A stretch of 64,000 nt of DNA from Gymnorhina tibicen (lineage: Eukaryota > Chordata > Aves > Passeriformes > Artamidae), in contig VXAZ01004042.1 in NCBI GenBank assembly GCA_013399875.1, positions 838,330 to 902,329 on the forward strand, read 5' to 3'. Of this stretch, positions 1 to 13,358 are shown in pieces (the first letter of the stretch is position 1; each line of letters starts with the position of its first letter). The notes beneath the pieces were generated by a model that ran no database searches, was not told where the DNA came from, and was given only the letters and a program-made list of their open reading frames with translations. Made by a program: the position numbers and the translations under genes.

Positions 1-460
1 TGTAGATGTACAACAGGAGTCCGGTATTTCTGCACAACCCCTGCTACACCTTTCCTCTCTCATCTTATTTCTGCCCTTGACAGTCCTCTGTGGCAGTGAA
101 GTGACCCACTGTGAACTGCCAGCATACAGGGAAGGGAAAAGGAAGAAGGTGGCAAATCTGGCATTTCCCTCAGTTTTTCAAAGGCACCTTGTTCTGCCTT
201 GGCTGTGTCCAGGTGCTCTGGGCTCCCTGTGGAGTGGCAGAGCAGGCGGTGGGGCACAGGGGCTGCCAGGGGCTGTGACACCCGCCCACCTGCCCACCAG
301 CCCCCCAGACCCTGCAACATCTGAGCCTCGAGCTAATCCCTCTCCACAGCACAGCGCGGCCCCTCGCTCATGCAGCCTTGTCCTGAAGCTTCTGATGGGG
401 ATCCACACTGCACACAAGAAACCTTTTATAGACTGCAGCCTGCAAGACATTCTTCAGATG

Positions 461-475
461 ATACACACACACACA
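461..475. repeat. Short (CA)n microsatellite
   Basis: A run of about seven CA units. It is too short to be more than a minor simple repeat. Confidence 0.7.
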
Positions 476-1826
476 AAGTCAAATGGCACTAGGATAAGTT
501 CTGCTTCAGACTCCCCTTCATGCATGTCCAATAACAAAAGACATTTTTCCTTCCTAATTAGCTGCATTAGAGCAAACACTAATGCAAGGTTGACCTAAAT
601 ACAAAACTGGGGTTTTTTTTCTCACTTTCCTCATTGCAAGCTGTATTTACCATACAAGTGCACATTTCTGGATTTTAAACATTTTTCTTTTTAAAATGCA
701 AGTTAAATGTTAATCAGTGAGGTAATCTTCATAAAAATTACTAGGTATCGATGTTCAGTTCCAACCAGATATTTCCTCATTATATTGAAGCAACGAATTT
801 CTAACTCCTGCTGCAATGAACTCCTTGATACAACATGCATTTATCCAGGCCCCATGGGGGTCATTACAACGAGATTCACCTCTGTGTGTGTGCTTGTATA
901 TATTTAAAAATAACCCCCTCAAATCTCTCCTTTGGTCTTTCAGCGGGGAATGTATCAAACAGCTACAGCAAATCTCATATACACATCAATATCATGCTAA
1001 CATTGTTGAGTTTCACTGAACCCTATGCCAAATTAACTTTTACAGGGCAATTACAAAATCTTATAATCATGCAAATTAGTAGTTAGCAGCTTACATCTTC
1101 CAATTAAATTGCCACCTGCTATTCCAAGATCCAAGTTAGCCACGATAAACTTTTCCTTCTTCCATTTTAAAGAGAGGGTCTTTATGTCGAGAGTCATCGA
1201 TGTATGGATTAGCCTTCTCAGGGACAGGGGTCCAACTTGAAGCAATCACAGGCAGGTTATTTCAGCAAAAGAATAAAACCCAAACCATAGCGTGAAGAGA
1301 AAAGTGCATTAACCCTGGAGTTATTATCAAATTTGAGTGTCCAGGTGCTCTCCTAAGCTCAGGGTCACATCCTGTCTGCAGCATAATCCTGTACCCACAC
1401 AAGATCCACACATCATCTACTCCCTCTCACCTTCTCCCTCCCTTTCCCTCCCTGGGTGAAGAAGAAAAGCCATTACTACATGGGCCAGGATTGGTGTCTG
1501 ACTCCTGGAGATCAGCATGGTCTTCCCCAGCACAGTGAGCCTCTTTCTACTTGGTCCACAAACACCAAGGTGTCCTGTACATTCTTCCTTACAGAATGAA
1601 CACATGGCACATTTCAAAGCTTTCTTCCAGCTCCCAGCAAGGTAGGGAGTGGGATGAATTAATCAGTGGATGTAATTTACTTTAACATAAGGCAAGAAGA
1701 TGAGGACATTTACTCGATTTACAGGAAAAAAAAATGGGGCTTTAAAGAGTCAAACTCCTGAGTTTAGCACAGCAAAACCATCTATTTTTGTTACTTGTGA
1801 AGTACAGATTTTGTAGAAAAGAAGGG

Positions 1827-1860
1827 GTTTTTTGATTTTGTTTTTGTTTTTGTTTTTTTG
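1827..1860. repeat. T-rich (GTTTTT)n simple repeat
   Basis: Successive G(T)5-7 units form a short T-rich low-complexity tract. It could be the A-tail of an old minus-strand retroposed copy, but no body of an element is recognisable beside it. Confidence 0.7.
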
Positions 1861-4800
1861 CTAAAAGCAGACAGAAGAAGAACATACTGCTTGGGCTCCT
1901 AAAACAGCAAAGGAGCCAAAGCGTGCTGTGGCCTGCAGAATTAACTATGGTGATGGAAATAAAACATCTCAGAGAAAAATCAGGCACAAAACATAGCAGA
2001 CAATGAGAACCAGTGTCAAGTCTGGAATATGTTACAGAACTAAATTCTTCTTTCTTTACCATATTCTCTCTCTTACCTCGCAGCCCCTCAAAGGGCACCC
2101 ACAAGGCTTGACTTGCACACTGGGACAGGATCTATGCACACGTAAGGCAGCTCTGCCTTCAGTTTTCAAGAGGTCAGTTGTCAATGGTTTGTAACCGTCA
2201 GTGTTGTTCTTCAAAATCAGTTTAGCTGACATCTGTCCTGATGATATTCACGTGGCTTGGACAGAAAGCTGGCCTGCTACAGAGGGCTGCAGCTTCTCAA
2301 GTTTTTGAGGAGTCATTAGTAACTTGCAGCCAGCAGCACAGGTTCTTCTGAGGGGCAGTTTCTCCAGCCAGCTTGGTGGATCTCCCCAGATATTGTACAC
2401 TCCCACAGCCAAACTCCAGTTTTGAGTGTGTTGCTGTCACAGCAGTGTGAGTTTGGTGGCTTTTTTGGAGTGACTCCTTACTTACGCAGCCCTGTTATAA
2501 AGGTTTCTTTTCTGACTCATAAAATTCCTTATAACTAAGAGGAATTGGGGTTAGCTTTTGTTATTTTAAGAGAAAACTAAACTTCTGAAGAGAAAAAATA
2601 AACAGCTACTGAGCTGTAAAAATGTACTCTTATTACTTCTGCCACCAGTCTCACTGTGCTGTTCATAACCACAGCCACACAGCCTAAGCCCAGCACAGAA
2701 CACGAGTATATCCCTAAAAAAGGTAACGGAAACTACAGATGTCTTCATTCAGAGTATGCTCTCAACTATCTTCTCTCTTCCTAGACATGACAAATGCAGC
2801 ATTATCAGAGGATATGTAGATTAGACTTTTTTTCTTTGGAAACACCAGTGTTTAAAAACTCTGAATATTTAAGAAGCATCTCATTCTCAAGGATTTGCCA
2901 ATGGAGTTTCAGCATGACTGAAATTTTGATTTGTGGCTAAAAACAGCATTATTTTTTTTTTGTCACACAACTAGTTTAGATTGAATATCAGAGTACCAAA
3001 TGGCTACAGAAATTCCTCTCTTGCCTTATAGCCCAGCATTTCTATGGATAAGACAATATATTTGTAAACAGTAGCAGTTGTAGTTTGTTTACAATCAATG
3101 TATCAAAGCACCTTTTTCATACATGGAAACAGGGAAAGTAAAAAAAACATGGTTCTTGTGCCAGATAGATGTGAAAGATTACACAGCTGCAGTGTCTTGA
3201 GGTTACAAAGCTGCCAGTTTAACAAGCAAGATAAGCAGCAATGCTGATATATTTATAGCAGTTTAGACATTTATATTGCATTTTAAAAGAAATATAATGA
3301 ACCAATCCATAAATAGTATGGGGATCATAAGTTTATTGCTGCCTCCATATAATGGAACCTTATGATACAAAAACATGTCAATAAGAAACTTCTGTGTTAA
3401 TGACATTGGCAATAGGCTCTTTGGGGCAGGGCCTGCCCTGCTGGTGTGTGAGCATGGGCAGAGGGCAGCACAAGGCAATACTCATCTGGCTGGGACCTTG
3501 AGCTGCCATTGTAATGTAAATATTAGAAAATAACAATGGGAGATCTGAAAGCTACAACAGCCTCTGACAGGAAACAGATCATTATCTTGAACAATATGTT
3601 CAATTAAAATTTGTTTAATAATTGGGACCTAATCTGGATATCTTGTATGCATGTCAGTAGATTTTGGAGCCTGTCCTTGGACATGGCAGATTGCAAATGA
3701 AGCAGCTCAAGTCTATAAGCTATTTCACAGGAAAAATAGGAAATCACAATGATCTACCAGCTCATTAGACTTCAAGGTAGTGAGATATTTTCTTATTTTA
3801 TTTAAGAAAATGCTTGTGAAGCAATAAATTAAATTCCTGCTTCTCAATATGTACATCCAAAAAGCAATTTGCTCTGTCTACTTTATTGATTGGTAAAACA
3901 AAAAATACATAAAATTTACTACTGTAAAATCCTTTTACTGTCCTCAGTCATATGTAAATGGCAAACATTTTCATTTTATAGTGCTGTCATACATTACCAA
4001 GTGGGGCAACTTTTCCTACATGTCAAAATGGCTTTGCACCATTTCTGTGATAAGGAGAGTGCTGAGATTACTCTGAGCTGTCATCACTGAATTCTCACCC
4101 ATCTCCATGTCACGCAGTGCTGTTCAAGGATAGAGCTGTTGGCTTCTCCCCTTGACCAGCCTAGACCTTTATAGCATAAGTGAACAACATACTATGGGTT
4201 AAAAGCAATTTCTCTGCCAAAAACACTTTTCTGACCAGGGACTTCCTGTAAAAATTCTGGCTCCAAGAGGGAAGTAGAAGAGGGTATGCTAAATACTTTA
4301 CTACTTAATTTTGAAAGTGATGACGCTCTCCAAAATAAATACTGGAGAGGTTCTTAAGCAATATATGCTTTGGACTGTAGCTGTGGGCTGGCACTCAGCC
4401 ACAGTTAGGTGGTGTTTGGTTCTGGTTTCCCAGCCAACCTCTCATGAGTGAGTGTTAAAATGTGCGGTGAAAGAGTGATGAGGAAGAAGTGATGAGAGAG
4501 AAGTTGAGATTACCTCTCTGTCACAAATTGCCCTGCTAAGGTCAAAGTCAATGTTATTAGAAGGGAAAGCTGATCAGAATTCAATACTAAATGTAACCCA
4601 GTGACATGAAGTTTCCTCTTTCAAACTTTCAAGCCTGAGTGGAGATGAGTGACACCCCACCTAAAGTGCTCTCGTTTATAAATCCTCTGCTCCTCAGACA
4701 ACCCCTATTCATGATGGAAGCTCCTACTTTTCAGTTTTGAGTCCTCTGATTTCCTACAAAGTTGCAGACTCTTTCCCTACAGTACTGCCTGGTACCACTG

Positions 4801-6754
4801 GCACAACTGTGTGAGACTGTCACTCAGCGTTGCTGCCTCTCTGTCACATCCATCTCTGAACGCAAGCCTGGGATCCCCAAGATGCCGCTGCTCTTACATC
4901 TGCATGGGACTTTCAGAATGCTGTACATCAGTGCACATGTGTTTGTTTTCAAAGTCAACAACAAATGTAACATTAAACACCCTTGACTGCTCCAGTGAAC
5001 AGCCTTGTCTGCTTCATGTTGCAAAACAGACCTAATTCTTATTGTAGCTGGTTTGTGATTGAACTAATGGTGCATGCAGAATCATAATTCAGCAAAGTGA
5101 ATTAAATTATCAAAGAGTCTTTTACACTCAAACTTATCACTGTCTGTCCAAAAAACAAAGCAGTGTACATGTGGGAGGGCAAATTTTTTCAGACAGCTTA
5201 GAGGGAGGTGGATGGCCAGCTGCTGGCAAAGAGGAGGCAGAGACACAATTCACAGAAGCGTTGAGGGGCTGGAAATAGGCAAATGACAAATCTAGGCAAA
5301 TCAGCAACCCTCCAAAGGAGAAGTATCAGTGGATTATAGGAATAATTTCCTCTTACAGATCCCATTTGTAAGGCCTTGACTGTCATTCATTACCCCTACA
5401 TTTTAATAAGGGACATTAATTACTTGTTTAGGATTATTTTCCTCTTTTGTGAGGAGAGTCCTCAGGTATTTGCTCTTCCAGGGTAAGGTAAAATTTGTCA
5501 CTTAATTATTTTCCAAATAAGAACCTGACTAAAGGTCTCTCATGACAACAGAAACTTTTCTTTTAAATCTAAGGGAGGCAGATGTCCCCAGTGTACTTCA
5601 AACTGGCTTGTACTGTCACCTGGTCCAAATGCCTTCATGGCAATGTAGCTCCAGTTTACCTGACTTACCAGATCACATCTTCATCTGACCAAGGAGAACA
5701 GTTGACTTTCAAGACTATGCAGAAAGGCAAGTTTATATGGCCTTTTCTTTCTACCCTGAGGAAGCTATTTGAAGATTGCTGTGAAGTTGTTTTTGTTTGA
5801 CTGTGTTATTTTGTCTCACTTGGTAGGGAATTTATTTTCCTTACAGGGTGCACTTTGAATAATCCCTAGGTCCAGAACACATCCTAGAAGATGTTCAGCT
5901 GGCCCATCCCAAATAAGACAGACCAAGATAAGCACTAGTCCACTACTGGTTTTGTACTGCAATGGAGAGTTTTGGCTTAGCAGACAGTATCTCCTACAGG
6001 AAGTCATCTCTGTAACATGTCTAGCCAACCTCTCTGTTTTTACAGGCTCAAAAATTCAGCAAAAGCGGTAGATCTTGGTTAAACAGGGGAACAGAAGGTG
6101 TAAGACAGGGAGATGCCACTTTTCCCTCCTATCTCTGCAGCAACAGAGGTTATCTCGTAACTCATAAGTAAATAACAGTGGCACTTCCCACAAATCACAG
6201 TTTTTTTCTTCTTGGAAGATCAACCCTTTGTGAAATTTTAATTAATTTCAGATATTCTGTTTCTTTTCAATAGTTTTCAGACTGGACTTGAGGAGCCCTG
6301 GTGGGTTGCAGTTCCACTGAAGGAAAGCTGCTGTTCAGGAATATTGTTGAGAACGTGACCATTTTACTCCAGCTTGGAAGGATCAGAATGCTGGAGATTC
6401 CCAAAGCAAGATTGGTTCTAAGTATGTCCTATCTGAAAGATGTTTGTTACCCTAATTCTTACAGATCTGTACAGCTGTTAAGTTTCACTGCCTCTGCACA
6501 CTGCCTTTTTATTTCCTGTCTGTACAATCTGAGAGTTTTTTCAAATATCCAGTCCCATTTTTCAATGTAATAATTCAACTTATTTCTTAATATCCAAAAC
6601 ACAAGACTACGTTAACTTCTCCCAGCACTAGCATTTCACGTGCCTAGTTGACTGTGTTTTCCTCTCCATTATCCCTTGTTCATACTAGATATCATCTGTT
6701 CATTCAGTCAATCCAACCACCTGGATTTTCTCAATCTCTGCTCATTCTCTGTTC

Positions 6755-7290
6755 CTTTATTCTGGACTCTCTCCCTTTGCTCACCATCCTTCTCAAAATG
6801 CCCCAGACTGGCAAATCTGTTGCTGATTCCAAATGGGGCTGTGTGCAGCAGAAAATCAGCCTCGCCTGTCTTTCCAGCCATGCTTGCTTGTAGATCCCTG
6901 CAAAGAAAAAGAAGAACAAAGAAGAACAAAGAAGAAGAACATGGGACAACAGATTGAAATTATTGAATGAAGTTACCATGCTGATTCACTGCAATCTCCC
7001 GCTCTCCTGAGCTGCCTGGTGTAGGTTATGTGTTCGTGCAGATGATTAGCTCTGCCTAGGTGTGCTACCCAGTACTTCCCCCAGACTGGCTCCAGCTTGT
7101 CAAGATTGTTTTGTATTCAAGGGCTGCCCTGCCATAAATATTCTTGCAGTCCCTTTTGGGTTTCTATCATCTGTATAATCTCTATTCCATCATCTGTTAA
7201 TGAAAAAAACAGGCTAAACCCAGCCCATGTGGAGCCCCATTTGATGTGTCTTTCCATTTTTAGCCAGCTCTTGGGATTCAGATCTGATCA
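6755..7290 (-). mobile_element. Degraded CR1 LINE ORF2 fragment (minus strand)
   Basis: Read on the minus strand, about 7224-7241 encodes NGAPHG, the counterpart of the SGVPQG motif of CR1 reverse transcriptases. This is followed by an IND-like/GIE segment and then, near 7161-7175, a degraded ADD-T-K-L equivalent, i.e. the catalytic palm. About 350 bp further left, 6761-6815 resembles the more C-terminal part of CR1 ORF2 (tctggactctctcc ... ccagactgg on the plus strand). The order and spacing fit one old minus-oriented copy. It carries stops and frameshifts and an A/G-rich tract at 6901-6940. The region between the two matches (about 6840-7110) is only weakly alignable from memory. It is dead and non-functional. 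CR1-type identity for the palm piece is fairly secure, but the subfamily is unknown. Confidence 0.58.
6901..6940. repeat. (AAGAAC)n purine-rich simple repeat
   Basis: Imperfect GAAGAACAAA units form a purine-only tract interrupted by C. It lies inside the CR1 remnant and may have expanded after insertion. Confidence 0.7.
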
Positions 7291-10200
7291 TTATTTTGTT
7301 GACCCAGTGTTGGTGCCTGGACAGGAGAGAACAATTTTACATAAATTTCTGACACAACCCCTATTCTTTTCTGCTTCTATTGTGTCCTATAACACAGCTA
7401 ATAATAAGGCAATGAAATCATTGCCTCCAGCTGTTTCCCAACAGAATTTACCAAAAGGGTAGTGAAATGATCTCATTTAAATCTCATTCCACACAAAGCA
7501 TTGAACTGTACCAGCCAACACCAACACTGGTTCCAGTGTGGTCATAGTGCAATTTCCTTGACAGTCCTGGACAGTTTCAGGGAGATTACAGATGGATGGG
7601 GCCCATTTGGTTCCAGCTGGACTGAAGTGCAGATGGATCCCAAATGTCAGAAAATGGATCCTTACAGCTGAAATACTTGTGGATACTCAAATTCCCTTGG
7701 AAAGTGACAGTTCTGGAAATAACATTTTCAGTACCAGTAAATTAGTCCCAGAATGGCATTTCCTGGCATGTCCACAGTCTGGATGTGGTTAGCTTGAAAG
7801 AGACACAGAAAAAATGTTGAAGCGAAGATACTATTGTGCTCAGAGGTGCCCCTTGGGAAAATATCTAGGCTTGTTCTCTCACATTTTAAAGCTCTTCCTT
7901 TTCATTTAAATAGTGTTAAGATTGATACAGGTAATGAAACTCAGGAAGGCTGCTGGCTTGTTTGAAAAATAGGGCAGCTATTTGGATGTGTGAAGGCAGC
8001 TCAGACAGACAGCTAACATAATCTACTGTGAATATTTTATTTCCTCACTGTGGAAGAATAAGTCTATCTGAATAAAACTATTCAGCTTCCAGCACCAGTG
8101 GTGGAACATGGCAGCAGCACTTCAAAGATGTAATTGTCCAGCTAAAGCCCTGTGACTGCTGACAGTGCTCAGGATTTTGCAGTATCAGACAACAGCTGGT
8201 GGGAAAAATATTTGAAAGTGAAGTGTTAAGATTTTAAGAACATAATCAAGTATGTTTTCCTAAAATCCAAACAGAGCTCAAATTCTCTGAAGGACGTGGA
8301 GCTTGTGTTACTGCCAGGACAGCCAACAACCACAGGCTGAGAAACCTGGTTTCCCTGGGATGCTCCTACAAAACCACCCAGCAGATTCCAGTACTGACGA
8401 AAGCAGCCACAAGCACAGCAGGTTCAAGCACGCTAGGATCTTATCCATGCAGGCAGAGAAGAAAGGAAACTCTGCTAAAATTCCTGCTGATTTCAAAGGA
8501 GGATCCTCAGAGATGTCTGCCAGTTAGCTCATTCTGTACTGTCCCTTTCTAGAATGGAGCCAGGAACAGAGATATACATCAAATATAGACCAGCTGCTCA
8601 GAAGTGCATGCAGATACCAACACTTTAATTCCTTTCATAGCTAATGCTTTATCTTAATTCCCACTAGGGACTGTAGCCTGGACTATAATTTTGAATGAAA
8701 GATCTCGAATTCAAGGTTGGTTTTGAATATGTGTGGGAGAGAAAACAAAAGCAATCTCCTTTATGTGTTGTCCAAATTATTTTTACTTGGACTGAGTGAT
8801 CGGCAGAGCAGATGGCTAAATGATTTCTGAGCTTCTCACAGGAAGCTGAGTCCTCTATATCTGCAGGTATTGCACATATAGATACAGTTTATCTCAGTCT
8901 ACCCTTGTGCATACTGTGAGATGCTTCCATAGGTCTATAGGGTGCACACAGGTCATCTTTGCATCCCAGCTCCAGAAGATTTCCCTGGGCCTTCTGCATA
9001 ATCAACCAACCAGTGAAATTGCTTACCACACAGAAAATCAAAATATTTCAGTCTAAAAATTTATATATGTTACCTGATATGATATGTGATCTGTGCTACT
9101 CCAAGATGTGCTGCACGCTTTGCTTTAAGTTCATACAAATGTCAGTGGATATTTAACAGATTTAGCTTCTTTTTTTTCTTTAAACTGAACGAAGGGAATG
9201 CTTTTCTTCCTTCTCATTTTAAATATGAACATTGAGTGACATTTCCTCTAATTTGGAAATAAAATATGGCAGTAACATTACTCAATCTGTGCATGAGAAA
9301 ATGGATGCCTTGCTCCTGTTACAGAGATAAACGTGGATGTTGGGCCATCCCAGTAATAAATTATAGAGAATACAGTCCTCCTGAAGTAATCTGCTTACAT
9401 CTTTCTGGTTTTTCTCCTATGACTGCTGCTATAACACTGGAAAGTAATGAAACTGGTAGAAATCACTGCTTACTGTACTTGTCTCTCATTTTTTTTTATT
9501 AGACTGTGCAAAGCTTGGGGGTTTTTACAGCATCAGAACCATCTTGTTTATAAATGTGGTCTATCACAAGTGAGGTGATTATGCTTTGGATTTCAGAATT
9601 TGGGAAATGCTGCACTAGATCCTACAGTCCTTTCACAGCAGTAGTTTGGCAACAAGTACCCCATCCCAGTACCCACTAAAGGCTAGAGCTGTTTTACAAG
9701 AGACATTTTAATATTTTGCAGTCTAACTGCCTTATTGAAAATGCATGTTGACTCAAAATTTTTTTGTTAATAATCTATGTATTTTTCTTGCTCCTAGAAG
9801 GGATTATTTGCAGATGTTAATATATTTATTTTTCCTGAGATCTTCAAAGAACTGGCTTTGGGGTTTGTACTCATTTTTTTGAACCTGAAGTTCCATGGCT
9901 AATTCCATGAACATGGTTGCCACAACATGTACTCCAGTTTTAGCTGCTTGTTTTCTTTTAACGTTTTCAGTAATAGAGCATCTCCACCTTATAGAAGTGA
10001 AGTGTCCTCCTTAGACTATTTGTAACCTGAAATGTATCCCATCAGAGAGCACTTTTCCACCCTTTTATGCCTCTAGAAATGTGCTGTCCGTGTTATAAAT
10101 ATCAATGAATCTGGAAGGATGTAACATCAAAATCTCCAAGACAACACATAAAGATATAACAAATCAAAGGCAAAATAGTGATGGTTCGATTAGAATTTTA

Positions 10201-11980
10201 AATAGGATATTAAAATGAGGTTTGTAGTTAAATACAATTGTCTCTCTGAATTTGGCAGGGAAATCATTAACCAAATGATGTTGAATTTGCACAGATTGTT
10301 GAATAAATGAGTAAGACTTGCTTTAGATGGCAGCAAACCAGCCAAGAAACATACATACAAAGACTTGATGCTAGCCCACATGAACAAATATCTTACACGA
10401 GGACAAGAGTATTTTTTAAGGATCAGTAACTGAATAGCTACTATTCTCATTAGCTAGTTGTCCATATGGAGTAACCCTCTTAGAGTCCACACAGGCGGGG
10501 GAGTTAGGGAGGTATGGACACATGTTCCTGTGTAATAATATGAGGTTTCTTGCTTGTTTGCAGAATGGGTGCTGTTAGCTGTAATGGTATTGATCAAAGT
10601 TTGTAGCTATATATTCAAGACATCTAAAAGCCGCGTAATTTTAAATACTCACTTACCTGGTTATTTTGGTATGTTTTTTGTGTGTGCTCCCTAGGATACA
10701 TACAGAGAAATCCAGGTAGCTGGAAGCACAGATATGAACAATGCAAGGATTTCTCTGAAAAACTGAATCCTCTAAATAGAACATTTACAGCTCAATTTAT
10801 GATTTGACTTTAGCTGCTACTAGCAATAAATTTCCAAAATATATTTGTAAACTATGCTGTGATTTCTTCCCCCTAATTAACATTGTACTGAAGGCAGGGG
10901 AAAAGGCAGTCCTTCATCAGCAGGTGCAGCCTACAAATGAAATGAGATCCTGGTTCTTATCTCAGCATATCTGGTTGTTACTTACAGGGTAGTCCCAGTC
11001 CAGGTCATCATTTCCCAGTCAGAACAGGAAAATTGTAATCAGACCCTCCAGAATTTACAAATCAGCTACATCACTGCTAATACATCAAATAGCTCAGGAT
11101 AGCAAGGGACACGTGACAGTTTGTGTGGCCGCAGCAGAATTCCATCCTCCTTGAAGTTGTTTAACCCTTCTGTCCACTGGGAACCATCACTGTCCCACGC
11201 TGTTCTCCAAATCACCCCTTGCAAGAGTGGGGACTGGTGTGGCAAAAACAACCTCATAATTAAACAGTATCAGCAGCTATGGATGCACTATTCCCTGGTA
11301 TAGGCATGGCTGAAATAGGCAGGAGTGGGAGATGGTGATGACAGATGAGCATCAGTTCAAGTTCAGACCTGAAATAAGGGGCCTTGGTGGGTGGACTGAT
11401 GAACATACTTGTAAACAGTGATCCACAGGGCAACAGTTTTCATTTGGGAACTAGAAGTTCGAAAAAGAAGTATCAGCTAAAGCTAAAGTTGGCTGAGTGG
11501 AGGGGTAGGAGGACAATCCAAGTAGCTGAAGGCCAGGCTTGGAGGTGGGTGGGATATGCCGCACAGAACCACATTTAAAATAACAAGGTAATTCTCAGAA
11601 GTGATTTCCCCCAAGTATTTTGAGCAATGAAATAACCACACTGGTCAATGCCTATGATGTGATCTCATCCCCAGAAGTACAGTTCCAGTTTCAAATACCC
11701 TTGTAAAGTGATTATGTCATAGAGATCCTTCCAATTTTGCAATTGAAAAAGACTCAAAGTACAACCTCTCTACCAGTGTAGGCTAATGAAGCATATTGGA
11801 GAAAAGACCCTCCCCACTCATTAATAAAACTAACATAATGCCCCTCGAGGAATTAAAGGACTTTGGGGTTATACTTAAATTTGTGCAATATTGAAAGGCA
11901 TTGATATTTCCACTCCAAGGACTACAGCACATCCACTTACAATATGTAGGTTCACAAGGCAATTCAATAAAGCAGTTCAA
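7291..11980. other. Non-coding block, no gene seen
   Basis: There are only short ORFs, none with a recognisable domain, and no clear mobile element. The sequence is AT-rich and unique-looking. Any regulatory content cannot be judged without alignment to other species. Confidence 0.6.
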
Positions 11981-12023
11981 TTGCAGTGAGTTCAGTGGAG
12001 TTGTGCCAACCATGGATTCAGCC
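11981..12023. repeat. Possible ancient amniote repeat remnant
   Basis: The segment with gttcagtggagttgtgcca and a following catggattcagcc resembles, from memory, a motif common in turtle and archosaur genomes (gaagtcagtggagtt...accag..atgaatttggcc). Only about 40 bp is recognisable and I cannot name the family. It may be chance. Confidence 0.28.
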
Positions 12024-13250
12024 TCCTGATAGTAAAATACAGTCTGTTATACTGTGAATTATATGAAGTTTCAGATCCAAGTTAATATCAGACAACAGCA
12101 ATATTCCATTTATTTCAGAGTTCACCTGGGGACTTTGCAAGAAGAGAAGACTTCTTTCTGTCTGAACAATACTGGGATAATTGCAATATCTTAAAATTAA
12201 AAAGAAAGAAAAGAGGCAAATAAATTGCTAAATGGTGAGAGAGAGACAAACCATGCTAGAAAAATGACATACAATGGGCCAAATTTATTGAACAATGATA
12301 TTTATTTTCAATGTTGAATATGCAGGATATGTTTAATATGCTCAAGACACATTACTCAATCTGCAGCAGCTGTCTTTGCATAGAACATTGCAAAAGAATC
12401 AAAAAGAGGAACATGCAGTGAAACAACCACACCAGGCACCTTGCTCTGCCCCTGCTAGCTGCCACAACATCCCTTCCTTCTATTCAAATGCAGCACATAG
12501 CTGAGATTTTCCCAAAGAACAGTGTTAAGTGTTTCACAGGAAAGGAAAGACAAACAAAAGAGAGTAACCCATTTGTGTGAAATGATCTGTACCCACCCAT
12601 ATTTCCACAAGAAAAAACAGCTATTTGTTGTTAAACTATCAGCTCAAAACTATGAAACATCAAGGACTCAAACTTAAGTGAATTGTTAGGTAAGTTCCCC
12701 AAGAAGCTGGATCCTTTTCAGAACTAGATCTACACTGACACCCTGCTTCTGGAAAGCTTCATTATTCATTTATGTTTTGCCTTCCTGGAACAGGAACGGA
12801 TGTAAGCGTGAGCTGCTGTGACTAGAAGAATAAACTATTATCACACAGGCCATAACATGTAGAAAAAAGGGAAAAGATGCTGTTGCTTCTGGTCATTTGG
12901 TCATTAAATCTGCTCTTGGTTGCAATCACTGCATCTGAGGAGAAACAACATCCTTTCCAGTCCTTTATTTCTTTTAATGCTCTCACAATGCCCTATCCAT
13001 ATGACGTCTTTACCATTTGTCCCATTTCTGCCTTAATTTTTGTTAGTTTGACTCTGCCTCCTCTAGTCCCATTGGATGCATATACTCCTTCCTGCCTGTC
13101 CCATTTTAAAGTCAGGAAACATGAACCAGTGGTCAGACTATGTCTCAGATTTTCCAGGTAGCTTTCTTCTGCTCCTGCCACCCTGCTGTTCTGTTTCACT
13201 CTGCTATATTTTATGCTCATCACTGCTAAGGCTGTTGTTAAACTGAAATG
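12024..13250. other. Non-coding block, no gene seen
   Basis: No gene or repeat is recognised. The stretch contains A-rich and purine-rich segments (about 12190-12250) but no long ORF with coding character. Confidence 0.6.
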
Positions 13251-13358
13251 CAATGCTTGTTTACAGGGAGACATACAGGAAAATTATGTACAGATTAATC
13301 AAAGCAATGCTTGTTTACAGGGAGACATGGGAGGAAATTAGACACAGATTGGCCAAAG
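13251..13358. repeat. 54-bp tandem duplication (two units)
   Basis: Unit 1 is 13251-13304 and unit 2 is 13305-13358. Both begin caatgcttgtttacagggag and end ca-aag, with most mismatches in the second half. The unit is 54 bp (18 codons), so any frame is preserved through it. The short ORF 13253-13435 therefore reads MLVYRET..., then MLVYRET... again. I take it for a local segmental duplication rather than a protein repeat, because nothing else nearby looks coding. Confidence 0.9.

Larger units (their letters stand above)
1..6754. other. Non-coding block, no gene seen
   Basis: I see no gene, RNA gene or confident mobile element here. About 190-370 is relatively GC-rich, and the 173-codon ORF across it (77-598) is rich in Pro/Ser/Ala with no recognisable domain, so I read it as a composition effect. 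The rest is AT-rich with short homopolymer runs and the small microsatellites listed separately. No CpG island or promoter-like cluster is evident. Confidence 0.6.

Noticed and set aside
77..598. 173-codon plus-strand ORF near the left edge
   Set aside because: Pro/Ser/Ala-rich translation of a GC-rich patch. Overlapping ORFs on the other strand of similar quality show this is compositional.
11720..11775. Antisense MIR-like wording (ttttgcaattgaaaaagact)
   Set aside because: Only one short stretch resembles the MIR 3' half, with no flanking agreement.
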